NCBI GenBank assembly: GCA_013397075.1
Contig: VWZS01002239.1
Location: 634,332 to 698,331 of the forward strand
Length of the DNA: 64,000 nt
Reading direction: 5' to 3'
Source: Rhabdornis inornatus
Taxonomy: Eukaryota; Chordata; Aves; Passeriformes; Rhabdornithidae
A program made the position numbers and the translations under genes. Positions 35,691 through 48,812 of the stretch are shown one piece after another (the stretch's first letter is position 1; each line of letters opens with the position of its first letter). The notes under the pieces are model-generated. The model was given only the letters and a program-made list of their open reading frames with translations. It made no database searches and was not told the DNA's origin.

Positions 35691-35904
35691 TCTTTTTAGC
35701 ATCAAAAGAAATAATAAGATGTTCATTAATCAATTGAATTTAGCAGCACTTTATGGGAGGGGCTGCCTTTGAGAAAATTCCTCTGAGTATTTAGTTTTAA
35801 ATAATCCATGCAGCTCACCCATAGTAAGTGTGAGTGAAAAAAGTAATAAATTCAGTAAAAACAGTCTTGTTATCAAAAAGTCCTTAAATAGAACTCAAGC
35901 CTAA

Positions 35905-36030
35905 AACAAACCAACAAAAAAACCAACAGAAAAACCCTCCTCAAGATCCAGCTTTATCAAAAACCAAACCAAATAAACAAACCAACCAACCAACCAATAA
36001 AAACAAAACAAAACAAAAAAAACCCAAAAA
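35905..36030. repeat. A/C-rich simple repeat (CAAA/CCAA)n
   Basis: Low-complexity sequence dominated by CAAA and CCAA words with almost no G, interrupted by about 25 bp of ordinary sequence near 35,938-35,960. Confidence 0.9.
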
Positions 36031-39000
36031 GCCCTAACCTTTCTGAATTGCATGTTCCCATCATAATGGCCCTTTAACAGCAATCATTTGTTGAATGCTG
36101 GGCAGATTGCTAACTTCCTTTTGGGAATTGATTGAAATAACACTAAAGCTAATCAGCAATCAGATTTCTCATCCTCTATTCAAGACTTTCTTCTGGCTAT
36201 GTCAGGAGGGCTGTAGCAGAGTGACCCTGAAACAGTCCCCTACAAATTGCATGCCTTTACAAACTAGCTATTCTCTGAATGGAGTAGATTGAATTGCTGG
36301 AAGTAGCTCACATCATCTAGTCAGCTTCAGAAAGTCAATATCCATGGTGTTCCTGGAAAATCTTGACTTGCCTAAAACCCATCGGATTTCTGGAGTAACC
36401 CTTACAATCCACTTTTACAACACCATTTCTAAATAAAGCACAGCTTTTTAAGGACTAAGGTGGGATTTTTTCCTGAAGAGAACTCTGCAGGTATTATATC
36501 CTGAGGAACATCTGTAAAATGTACAATTGCCCATGGATCTCATGGGCAAAGCTACCTCCAATACATTACTCAGGACTGCAGACAGGGGAAACTCTTCAGG
36601 CAAAAGCTTTTCTCAGTGAGAAATGTATCTGCCCAAAACAATTCACAAATTAATTTTGAATTTTTCATAGTGTTTTAGCTGGAAAAATGGGTTGAAAAAA
36701 AGAAAAATGCTAGGTGGTTCCACTTACCATTTAAAAATTATGCTTCAATTCTGACCGTACTTCAGTTTAATAAGGAGAACAAAGTATTTATTTGCAAAAG
36801 AAATTAAAAAAACCCTCAGACTAAACCATTATCTATCTACTTAAGAAAACCCACAGCTCCTTTCAACATTTTACTTCAAGAACTTTCCTGCATAAAAAAA
36901 GTGAAGACAAATTGTTTGAGAGCAAACTGAAATGATTTCAAATTCTTTTTTTCCAATTTGAAATGTGATTGCTCGACCAACAGTATTTAGGCCTGTGTTT
37001 AAAGACACAGACTAAGTGTAATATAAACTTTTCTAGTCACACCATAAGGTCATTGTAAACACACTTCTTCTTGAGGTGAAAAATATTCAACTCCCAAAGA
37101 CAGTACAAAACTCTTGATTAAAAAATCTATTTCTGACCTTTTCCATTACTTTCAGAACTTGCATGTGATGCTCTGAATTACTACTAAGTCAGATCTGCCA
37201 ACTGCACAGTTGCTAGTTATTTACAATAAAATCAGTCCCATTAATTTGCTAATGAATTGATATTGACTTTACATTTTGTGAGCTGGCAATGTTTCAAAAG
37301 TCATTGTTATCTCATTTCCAAAATGAACATCAATGACTTTCCCTTACTGCATAAAATGCAAAAATAAATTAAAAAAATCTAATTGGTTTAATACCACCTG
37401 GTTTCAAAGTGTGCTGATGGCACCAGATCAAAAATTCTACTTACCAATTAGGGTTGGAAAGGGAATGATTCTCTCTGCTTACTAATGTGTTGTGAATTGA
37501 ATAATGGTAAATAAAAATCTAAGAACAGATTACAAGAAAACAATAATTTAAATGAGTGGGTAAAAACTGAGTTGAACTGTAAAGGAGCAATAGTTCTTAT
37601 GGGTATTATACCTTCTCTCACAAGAATACTTTTTGAATACTAAACACAGAAATTGCATACCAGAGATTAAGGGGCCTGGTTGGAAGAAAACAAGGTTTCT
37701 CCAAAATACAAGTCACCAAAAAATAAAATGGTCTTTTTAGGTGAATATATTCAGAGGAAACTTTCTCAATATTTCTGTGCAGCTATTTTTTGCTACCTGA
37801 GAGGAAAAATGTATTTAGTGAAAGTTTTTATGATAATCATACCACATCAGAGCCCTGGCTAATTTCAACTGTCTCTGAAACCTAGAATTGCAAATGCTTC
37901 TTTCAACCAGCCCTGAGCAATGATCCTTCTGAATCTTGACCACTAGCACAAGCTGTCTAGGATGCATCTTCTGGATGATGACCAGAACTTTGCTCTCTGA
38001 AGGAATTCTGAAGTGTTTAATCATACTTTAGAAAGGAAACAAAAATAATTGTGGCAAAATGTAGTGTATGCTTTTGCCTACACCTGTGGGCAATGAACCT
38101 GGAAAAATGGTATGGGGGCAAAAACTTTCTTAGAATAAGTTCTTGAAAAGCCTTGAGTCTTGTGGTTTCTAGGCTTGGCTCATCCATTCTTTCTTTAGTC
38201 CCTTGGCTGAAAAAAATAGTGTGGGTAGGCTGTTGACTCCCTGTATTGTCAGAAGAGTAAGGCACCCTAGCAGGTGAATATGCTTCCCCAAAATGTAACT
38301 CCCTCTCTTAAGATGCTAATCTTTCTCCACTGATTAGAGAGAAAGCATAAATCACCTGGGTTGTAACGTGGATCTCTTTTTTTCCCTGCCACACAAGCTA
38401 ACAGAAAACTTAGTATACAGGCTGCCTTTTTAAAGAAGAATTTACTCAAAGTCAGTGTATTCAATGAAGTATTTAGATTCATTGAATGTCCTAAATAAGT
38501 ATCCCAGGAAAGAATAATTTCTGCTCTTTACACGTGACCAGGAACAAAAATGTTGATTCTTTATATTTATAAGCAGATGAAGTCTTTGAAATCAATCTCC
38601 TGTGTACACATCTGCCACATTCTTACCTGGCTTCTGAGTCTATTGGACAATTTCAGGTATAAGATAGTCAACCAAAACTCGAGTTTGGAAGGTAGCAGTC
38701 AAATTTCAGCTGTATTATTCAACAGTTATGAAACCACACAGACGCAATCTACTGAATACTAGAGTTATGCTTCCTGTATAGCCAGTCAGGACATTTCTAA
38801 ACACTTGCAACAGGAGTACAGAATCAGCCTGCAGGTCATGAACAATGGGTAGGAAGAATCCTAACAACTTGCACGATCCCAGCACTTCTTTTAAAAAGGC
38901 GTTTTAATTCTCATGAAATTTAAGCTCAGGATACAAGCTATCCTCTCTGCATAGGTAATCTATTTTTTTTTGTTGCCTGAATTTAGAGAAAACCCCCTAA

Positions 39001-42000
39001 TTGAAAGGACTAAGCGTTCCTAAAGTACAGAGAAATATATAGCTAACACAAACATCAACTCTGACAAAATCATGGGGTTCTCTTGTCTAAAAAAGGCAAA
39101 ATATCTCTATAGTCTACATGGTCTACAGACATGCCTTTTAAAAATTACTTATTTTTAAATGCATGAAATTACCACTATGGTTGCATACAATTTTAAATGG
39201 CAAATGAGTTCTAAAATACTGCAAAATTAACTTCTGCATAAATTGAATAATTTATGCATTTGAGTTCCAATACTTTCCTGCCAGCATTAAACTATTTCAA
39301 TTATCACGGTCACAGCACATGACCATGGCTACCTGAAAAATATAGGGTTGAAAATTTCCCTTCCTCATGCAGATCATTGTCTAATTGATATTTGCACTTA
39401 TCACAGGTTTTTTAAGTGTGACCATGGATCAAAGAATTCAAATGGATATGTTTATGACACTCTTATTAATTGGATATAAATTGCAGTGTCCATATTTTTT
39501 AAAATACATACTAAAGAATTTTAGCTACTCTAAACAATCCTTTATATCCTAGAACTTTTAAGTGTTTCTTCTGAAAAAGATTTGAATATTTCAGTTTCAT
39601 TGATTTTACTGTTTTTCACTTTGACCTAGAAAATACAACTGGTAGAGTTATTCACAAAAATAATCTTAATTAGTACATTTAATCCTTGATTGCTTAGAAT
39701 GTGTTTTAAGGGACAGTTTGCCCTCAGTTACATTGGCTCTAATTTGGACTAAATCCACACATCAGTAGGCAAATAATAAAAGACCTATTGTTCAGATTTA
39801 TATATTTCCAGATGGAAGTAGAATTTGGCTTACTTTGAAAACTCTAATAATATTTATATAATTTCTCCGACATTGAGATGATCTTAGAATGTAGGGAAAT
39901 ATGGCAAAGTACATAAAATTGTTATGAACCTGAAGGAACCAACAAGAAAGATTAACAGGAATCAACATTGGTGTAATTACAACACACTTAGTGGAAAGAA
40001 CACTGTTCATTTGCTAAAATATTTGGTCTCAGAAGGTTTAGTAGAAGAAAAATGTAGTGAATGTTTCAAATAGAAATTAGGTTGTCATTTTTATTTGAGT
40101 AAACCTAGCAGTGGGAAAATATACGAGAAAGATCAGGTGAAATTTTATAAATTGGAATGTGAATATGTGTTGAATGCTTTCAAGAGGGAAGTGATGAAAG
40201 AGCCATTCAGTCACTAAGGACTAAAATCTGGCTGAGAAAGAAGCAGAAAATAAGAACACAGTCAGCATGCTAACTAGCAGCATGTTACCATGGTGCAATT
40301 TTGTTTATCTGAGTTTAGAAATACTTGCAAAACTGAACAAATTCTGGAAAACTTTCAGAACAATATTGTAATTTTCTTTGTTCTTAAAAATACTACTGAG
40401 ATTAATATTTTTTACTAATATGGCCTGTTTGTTTTATATGTGTGGTGCTTTGTCTTAATTGCATTATAAATCTTGTATTCTTGCTTTTGGTTGACAAATA
40501 GGTGCAAGACAGTCTATGTGCTAAGACCATTGGAAACCACTGAAATACTTAGTAGAAAATAAATGGGCTTTACTGGAGACTTTGGGTAAGTCTTCTGTAT
40601 CCCAAAGTAAAACAATTTAACCTGCTGCTCCTCAGTACTGCTCAATATTAACTGCTAGCCAAGTAGAAGAATGACTTCAGCAGTTCACCTTCTGGAAACT
40701 CTGAAGAGCAGCCCAGTGCATTTCTGTGGGTGGGAGAGCACTATTGTCCCAGGAGCAGACCAGAAAACATAATGAAAGCATCCTGTGATTCTCTTAAATA
40801 AAATGTAATAATAAATTAAAAAATGTTGAACGTGTAGACTTTGCATGTTTTCACTATACTATTTTAATATTTTTAGTCATCTTTTAACTAAAATCTCAAA
40901 TAGATCTGGAAATCTTGCCCATGATATTGAACATCTCTGGCAGGAAATATTCTCCAATTAAGTCACATGAGAATAAATCAGAAGAAAATGCCTGGGACTA
41001 ATCAAGAATTTTCACCCATCTTACCCTTCCTCAGATCCTTGTCTTCTGTTCAATCTCCAGCTCTTCCCATCCAAGTGTCTCTATCTCTCTCATTGTAATT
41101 CAGGCATTATATAATATGTGCTTCAAAGCAAATCTAAGGCATACATCATCACTCTTCATTTAAGGGTATCTTTAAAAACCTCACTACTCTCCTTTTATCT
41201 TAGTGTCTGGGAGAAAAAAGGGCGGGGGGACGGGGGGAGAGCAGCTCTGCTTATCTTCATAGCCATTTTTATGCATCCTTATGATTAAGATAATGAAGAA
41301 GCGCTATAAACTTACTTGACAAACTATTTTGACATTTTCTGCTTGCAGCTGGCTTTTTAAGTGACTCTTAAGTTCCCATACATAACTTTTTACATTCTTG
41401 CATTTTATGTGTGGTAATTAGTTAAAGGCTGACAGAGCTTCTGGGTTTAATTCCTCTGTACTTTCTAGCATCATCAGTTCACAAATTTATCAGGGCATGT
41501 TATAATCATGGTGAACATAGATCTCTTTCATTCGTAAATTGTCAGCTTGAATCTTAACAATAATTTAGAGATGTGAAGGGGAGGCACAGACGTATTAACA
41601 CCAAAATTTTCCAGAAGTATTAGTGTCTAGTTTGTCTTTATATTTATGAAATCCTGATAATTTACGGGAAAAAGAAGGGTAAGGGGAAGGAGAAGCGAAA
41701 TTTAATTCTAACTTCATCCTGCCCAGGATAAAAGGATCAGAAGGGAAATGGAACTAGTGCTACTTATCACACCTATTGTATTCATGAATACTCCAGGCTG
41801 TACTGTATTTTAAATGTGGGCTGAATTGTTAAAAATGCTGACATTTATGAAGTATGTAAATGGATATCTAATTAACTTGCTACAGCTATCTTGTTAAATA
41901 CCAATTAAATATATTAACATTTATCACAATTTTAATGTATCAATAAGAATTTAACTGTACCTTTATTGTCATTGTAATTCCAAATTAATTACATGGCTAG

Positions 42001-43585
42001 ATGATTTATCTTTTGCATAATTATTCAGCCTTAGTCTATGTTCTCTTAAACAATCCAACTGCTATAGTATGGATTCTCTACAGCATCTGATCTCTTTCTG
42101 TACAATTCTTTATCAAGTCATCTGCTATTAAGACACTAAAATCAAATGTAGAAGGGGAGGGGGGGGCTTTTGCTACCTGAACTCAACTGCACTGGTATGA
42201 AAATACCAATTTCCCAAGGATTGAACATAATGCTGTAATGTTGATTATTTCTTGTAGACAGTCTAAAAATTTTTTGAAGGAATATACATAATAGGCAGCT
42301 TCAAATGACTGGTGGAGATTCTTTTTATGGTAAAAAATTAATTTGATTTCCATACCATCATACAATAATTCACATCTTATTTTTTTCATATTACTCACAT
42401 TCATACAAATTAGATCAAAGATCACTGAAATTAGGAGTATCACTTAAACAAAAAAAGCAAAATAAAACCAGTTTCTGATAATGTTAATACAATATTTTTT
42501 ACCAAACTCAACTGGATGCTTAATTCTCAAATAAAACCTTAGGGTGGCTTTATTTAGAGCACTTAATAGGTAAATAGGCACTATGGGACTGAGAAGTACA
42601 CATAAAGAAATTACCTATGAGGCATTGTTAATAAAAATATCAGAGCAAGAGCTCAATAAAGCATATACAAACAGCATGTGAACTGTCTGGACTGTTTTCA
42701 TAATAAGATCCATGCTATGAACAACATTCAGCAAGAACTTACAAATATAAACACTTCTGTAGTAAAGTTCTTGGGCTCAAGTAGAATATTCAAGGTTTGG
42801 CTTAGGCAGATTCTTAATGCTGCACTGCATCAAATGAGAAAGTGAGCTCACCAGAGAAAATGTTTTGACTGAAGGGAAATACAGTACAGGGAGCAAAGTA
42901 ATATTTAAATTCTGTAAATAATGTATGCCTCAGCAGATTTGGAACAGAGCATTGAAATCTTGAGGAGTGAAAAACACCTGCGTTTATACAGATATCAAGA
43001 GCTCTAAGTTTGAGAGTAAGGTCATCATTCTAGTCTCCCTTCATAGAAAGTTAAGAAAGAAACAGGGAACTTTAGGGAATAAGCCATTACCTTCTCATTA
43101 GTTACTCTAGACTAACTTTGACTTAGATGAAACCTGCCCTATGATATTTGAAAATATTTTCTTTTGTTTTTGGCAATTTCTTTTGGTTTTGGTACTTTTG
43201 GCAAAGTACCTGCTTTATTCATGAATCCCAACTGCAGGATAAGTATGTTTACAGGTTTAGGATTCAACATATATTTTTCAGTGTCTAAAGTGGTAGGAAT
43301 TTAATCTTTAATAATTTATTTTTGGAAATGCAGGGAAAAACCCCATATTATTTGATATTATATTTTTAAAAAGCCAAACCAATCTTTTTCTTAAATGGAA
43401 CATTAACTTTGAAAATTAAATTATGTTTTTTAATAACCTGAAATTAATCCATTTCCATTTTATCAAAACCCTTTCCCATAATACTTGTAAGTTCACAGTG
43501 ATTTTTTTTTTTTAATTGCTTACCCAGGTTTACTGGCAAGGATTGAGCAGTCATATTGAGACTGCATGGATCATTTCACCCGTAA
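36031..43585. other. Long AT-rich stretch, nothing recognised
   Basis: About 7.5 kb without a supportable gene or transposon. Exceptions to the AT-rich background are two G-rich patches, at 41,209-41,237 and near 42,150-42,166. The open frames are short and patternless. Confidence 0.55.
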
Positions 43586-43801
43586 CAGAATTACTATCTA
43601 TCCCTGGAGTGGGACATTGCCAGCCACACAGCAGGGCTGCAGTCCTCATGGAGTTGCAGTTGTCAGAGCCATCTTTTGAGCTGTGATGAAGCTGAGGAGG
43701 AGCTTTGCCTACTGGAGATGGTGCTTCCTAGTCGTGCCCCCTTCAAGGAGACCCTCAATCTGTGCCCCACCTGCAGGCATGCAATGCACCAAATCATGTA
43801 A
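43586..43801 (+). other. GC-richer open stretch of unknown nature
   Basis: A 71-codon stop-free plus-strand frame between TAA codons coincides with an island of higher GC in AT-rich DNA. It contains an acidic run (CDEAEEELCLLEMV) and a CPTCRHAM ending. The first ATG is only at 43,718. No splice sites, domain or family could be recognised. It could be an old transposon or retrocopy fragment, or chance. Confidence 0.2.
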
Positions 43802-44860
43802 AAACGTTAAGAAGCAGTTCCACGATAACTAATTATGCTACTTTATGAACACCTGAAATTCAGCTTTTCCCTGCAAACAAGGTAAGGAAAATAACTCTAC
43901 ATTTGTGCCTTCACTTCCCTGGAGTTCAGAGTGTATTAATGGCTATAGGATTCAGCATGAATAAGCTGAATAGAAAAATCATTGTGTAAAGTCCATTTTC
44001 TGAATATCAGTTTGGATTCTAAGCACTGCAGTAAATTATCCTTAATTTTCAACTCAGAGTGTCTCTGCAAATAGCAAAAATATGGGACATCATAGTCTTT
44101 TCTCTTCATATTATTAAGTGATGTGACAGTGGTAGCTGACCTTATTGAATTTGACATTAGAAGTTGATTCACCTTTCTAGAAGCATTTTTACATATTGAA
44201 TTTTGGCCTCTGAGGAATAGAAACCAATCAAAAATAAATTGGGAAAAATTGAAAAAAGAAACCAAATCAGAAAACTGAGAGAGACACATGAATACATGAA
44301 TAGCCCCCTTCATCCACCCAGCACCTTTTAATGAAAAATATATGCATAAGATAATGAATGGATTTGGATTTTAACGTACATCTGCAGCAACCAATTTACC
44401 AGAGCTATGAACTGAGGAGTATGAGTCTTTCAGAAGTTTGTAAGAATGTCAGTTCTTCACCTGCAGGTGGAGTGTGTTGTCATTCCAGGATGATTGTGCT
44501 TTGTTTGCTGTATGGGTGCAGGCTCTCTGGAGGTGCTCTGCATGCTGCTTGACTGCACCATTGTACCGTGTATTCATGCAAATGAGTAAAACAGTTTTTC
44601 ATTTTCTGCTTGAACAGCATTTGGATGGGTAAATGTTAGATATAACCAGGTAGAATGGGAATAATCTAGACTACAAGCACCGCTGCATCACATGACAAAT
44701 TGCCTACTGCTGCATCAGGCACTGATCATGGTTTAGGCCACAACTTTAGTCTCAGTGAAAACCTGCATTAATTGAATGTATGACTGGGCTGTTTAATGGT
44801 GCACATACTACCTTTTTATTTTCAATTTCAGTATGACATAAGTGTCTGGAACATATGTCT
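43802..44860. other. AT-rich DNA, nothing recognised
   Basis: The longest frame (125 codons, minus, 43,936-44,313) has no recognisable domain and no splice or promoter context. Confidence 0.5.
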
Positions 44861-45345
44861 AGGGATGGAGACAGCTGGCTGTGCACTTGTCTGTGGGAAG
44901 ATAGATTGTAAGGATAGTGCGGCAGGCAAATTTCCTCAATCAGCTGTACTGGTTAGCGGGAAGTGGAGACAGCCTTGCCTGCCCAATGAGGATGGGGGTT
45001 ATAAAAGAGTGGGTTAGCTGGTTGAGAGTAAGTTGGAGTTGGAGCTTGAGATGGCGTCTGCTGGCTGTGCTGTGAGGAGGTAAGGGACATGCAGTCATGC
45101 GGGGACAGATAAGGTGAGAAGATGCTGTGTGAGGGACAGACAGGGCTAGGTGGCCAGGTAAGGGACAGGTTGGGGGTTAGCCAGTCATGTAGGAGGAAGA
45201 AGGAAAGAAGGAAACTTGCAGAGAGAGACAGAGGGAAGGAGTCAGTGCTGTGTGGACCTGCCTGAGAGAAGGCATGAAAAGTTTTTAGTAAGAGATTGAT
45301 GATAGTACCAGTCCAGTCTGTCTTGACAAGTGCAGTGCTTGTCAT
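44861..45345 (+). promoter_or_regulatory. Promoter-like block; possible LTR or lncRNA first exon
   Basis: A purine- and GC-richer island holds a CCAAT box at 44,983-44,987, then a TATA box TTATAAAAG at 44,999-45,007 at normal core-promoter spacing. A start site would be expected near 45,030. Downstream are two good splice donors, GAG|GTAAGG (GT at 45,080) and CAG|GTAAGG (GT at 45,158), both within the shared word GGTAAGGGACA. An AATAAA lies at about 45,642-45,647. This could be a host transcript start or a diverged LTR of unknown family. Nothing shows that it is transcribed. Confidence 0.35.
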
Positions 45346-48026
45346 GTTTGTTGGTACTTGTTACTTACATGCATACATATATATGAATCTTTAAAAGAAT
45401 TTCCAAAGTCATGTTGAAAATGAAACCACAGGAGTAAAAGAAATGTGATGTGATCCCTTACTCGGAGCAGAAGAGACAGCAGATGAATGGATATTAGGCA
45501 CGTGTACTGTGAAATAGAGACTACTTTCGTGTTTGGGGGTTGGCCAAAGTGAATTCTGGTGTAAAACATCACAAGGCTCAGTCTCTGAAGAAGATGATTG
45601 TGGTTGTCTCCTAGGAGAGAAGGTTCCAAGACACTAAAAAGGAAATAAACAGGCTAAAAAACAAAGTACCATAGATTATTTCCACAGTATGAAAACTCAA
45701 GCATGTATAGAAATACTCAACACACACACATCCCCCCCCCACTGGCATTAACAGACATGTATGATTATATACAGAGAGTCATTAAAAAAAATCTAGAAAT
45801 AGTTACAAAACTGTACCTGTACACCTAACAGAACAATTCTGTCTGCATCCCTCACTGTCAAGCATTTTAGAGAACTGGGTCTCTGTGGAACAGGCAAAGT
45901 GAAATTTTGGGGACTAGTAAGAAGAAATTTGTCTGCAGTTAGGGTCTATTAATCCCAGAACCATATATGCAAACTGTCTTACAAGTATTCAGGGGAAACA
46001 TTTTGTTTACCTCCTATGCTACAACTGACATCTCTTTCCCTCCTGGTGTTGCAATCTGTTCTCCTGCCTCCTTCTGAGCAGAGTTATTCTCATTAAGGGA
46101 AGCACCTTTTCCCTCATCCTGAATCACAGGCCATTGACAATATAAGTTCCCCAGCTTTGTTATGTTCTGCTATAACCAGTTGATATACACCAAATAAATG
46201 AACTTAAATAATGAGACAGCATACAGGAAAAGTCAACAGATTTGTGCAGAGCTATGGTCATAGCAATATGTAACTCCTCAATGAATGAATTATATAATTA
46301 ATATAATTTTATAATTTAATGTGAAATTTTACAATTACCAAAGGCATATTTCTTGTCTGTGTATGAAATATATAATCATATGTTATCAACAGTGAAAAGC
46401 AAATTCTGGATAAATCTGTCCCAGAGAAGAGCAAAGATAATTTATAAAGACATAATGACTGTTGAGAACCTGACTGAATGACTGTACTACATCATATGCC
46501 TTTGGCATCAGAAAAGCCAGTAGAGTTCTTTTGAGAAACAGAGCAGAAAATAGCTTGAGGAATGTCAAATGTATACCACAAACCTTCAGATCTCTGGTGG
46601 GCAATCTTGCCTCTAAAGAGGAGTGTTTGGTGCCCCCAGTGTAATCTCAGTGCCTAACCACGGAGATGAGATTTTCCTGTTTCTTTGCTTTGACCATAGC
46701 CATATGTATATGATACTTTTTGTCTGTGACACTTTTATTAAACTGTCCTTGCTATATCCCTGTGTTAACACCCAATCTAATTCCAAAGTATTGTAGCAGC
46801 CTCAATGGATTAGTCACAGGCTTACCTTTTAGGAAAAAATGTTTTAATACAATAGTGTGCTGAACATGAATAAAAAATGTATCCATAATCTGAAAAGATA
46901 AAAATTCCACAAAAATAAGCAAAAGAAAACTGACAGCAACACAAGAAGCAGAGTAATATAGATAGCAGTACACTGAGTGCCTATACGTAATTCTTATCTA
47001 TCTCTGCCCAGATCAATATAGTTACACTGTTGTAATTATTTTATTTTTTGCCAAACTGAGTTTAGTCTTCTGTTTTCAGTTTTGCTTTTGTTTGTCTCTT
47101 TGTTTTGTTTGTTTTCACAAAAGATATTTCTAAAATTAGACTAGTAGCAAAAAAAGAGAGGAAGTAACCCAAAGATACAGTAGACAGTTGATAAGAAGGT
47201 AGAGAGGTAATGAGACTCAGTGGGGTCTGGAACACTCACCATGTGGCAGGCAGTGCAGAGAATACTAACTATTTCAACCCATATCTATATCTTCAGATTT
47301 TCTAGGAAGTCTTTTTTGCTATCTGTTAATAAATTCTGTGCTGGGATCTGGACAGGCTTCCCTAGGAACTTTATAGCCACACCTGCACTTTAGACAGATG
47401 AAGACAATCAACACAAACAACAACAGAAGCAGAAGGCAATCTGTGTAATAGCACTGAATACCTAAAAACAAGCTCTTTTGGCTTCAAACTATTGAGCAGA
47501 TTGCATTGTGTACCTCAGGTACAATTGATATTTTCATGCTAAAACAATAAAAGTACATTATCTCCTCAGGAACATATGATTTTTAATGGCCATAGTCATG
47601 TGACTGGAGAAAAGGGATTTTTACTGCCAGAAGGGCACATAAAATTCATAATAAAGAGAAAGAAAATGTTTTTTTAAAAAAAGAACAGAAAATTTTGTCT
47701 GTGAATCGAAGGATGAAATATTTAATGGTAGGATGGGGAGAGAAGATGAAAGCAGAATTGGGGTTAGAATAAACCCTGGGTGTTGAAACCAGTAGAAGGC
47801 ATAATTGAAGAGGTTTGAAAAGCAATGTTTTGCTTTTATGTGAAGTTCTAAGCTGCTGACAAACAATATGAGCTTTTCTGGCTCTAGCACAGCCTTGAAA
47901 TGTTTCAAGTTTTTGAATCTATTAATTTTAAACCAAACTCAATCCTTCTTCCTCCAGACCTTCATTTCCAGCTTCCTCAGACCTTAATAGCTGCATATAT
48001 ATACTTGGGTTCTGGGTTTTTTTTTG
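45346..48026. other. AT-rich DNA with small simple repeats
   Basis: No gene recognised. A short (CA)n followed by a run of C residues lies near 45,720-45,740, and a 7+7 T/A palindrome near 47,669-47,682. Otherwise featureless. Confidence 0.55.
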
Positions 48027-48093
48027 TGTATGTTTATTATTATTAGGGTTGTGTGTATTTTTTTTTGTTTTGTTTTGTTTTGTTTTTCCTGTG
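48027..48093. repeat. T/G-rich simple repeat (TTTTG)n
   Basis: A low-complexity run including TTATTATTATT and repeated TTTTG units. It lies about 50 bp before the 5' end of the CR1 fragment that follows. Confidence 0.9.
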
Positions 48094-48141
48094 TGGGTTT
48101 TGTCTTTTCACTTTGTTTTGCTGTTATTGTTGTCTGCAGAC

Positions 48142-48812
48142 CAAAAGGCTTGGGGTCCTGGTGGACAACAAATTGTCCAAGAGCCAGCAGCGTGCCCTTC
48201 CAAGAAGGCCACTGGAATCTTGGGCTATATTAGAAAAAGCATTGCAGCAGGTCACGGGAGATGATCCTGCCCCTCTACTCAGCCCTGGTGGGGCCACAGC
48301 TGGAGTGCTGTGTCCAGTTCTGGGCTCCTCAGTCCAACAGAGACATGGAACTCCTGGAGTGGGTCCAGTAGAGGGCAACAAAGATGATTAAGGTCTGGAA
48401 CACCTAACTTATGGGAAAAGTGCGAGGGTTGGGCCTGTTTAACCTCAAGAAGAGACAGCTGAGAGGGAGTCTTATCAATGCATACAAGTGTCTGAAGTGA
48501 GGGTGTCAAGAAGACGAGGCCAGCACCTCAGTAGTGCCAAGCAGGGACAGAAGAAGGCTACAGTCACAAACAGAACAGAGGAAGCTTCATTTGTATATGA
48601 GGAAAAACTTCCTTACTTTGAGGGTGACAAAGCACTGGAACAGCCTGCCCAGAGACAGAATGTGGAGTCTCTGTCGCTGGATATGTTCAAAAGCCACCTT
48701 GGGAAATCCTGTGCAACCTGCTTTAGGTGAGCCTGCTTGAGCAGAGAGGGAAGACTGACAATCTCCAGCAGCCCCTTACAACCCCAACCGTTCTTTTAGT
48801 CTTGGATTCTGT
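48142..48812 (+). mobile_element. CR1-type LINE: end of ORF2 and 3' tail
   Basis: A 670-bp plus-strand CR1 starting ACCAAAAGGCTTGGGGTCCT, passing through GATGATCCTGCCCCTCTACT, GTGTCCAGTTCTGGGCTCCT and CTTACTTTGAGGGTGACAAA, GCACTGGAACAGCCTGCCCA, to a degraded tail (CAGCCCCTTACAACCCC ... GGATTCTGT). Part of the usual tail between the GATGATCTC-like word and the AACC word appears deleted. Several frame changes destroy the ORF2 C-terminus. The sequence is clearly more diverged from the 8,844-9,597 copy than expected for the same subfamily. Confidence 0.9.

Noticed and set aside
44953..45345. 130-codon serine/proline-rich minus-strand frame
   Set aside because: It is the complement of the purine-rich promoter-like block; the composition explains the openness and no domain is visible.
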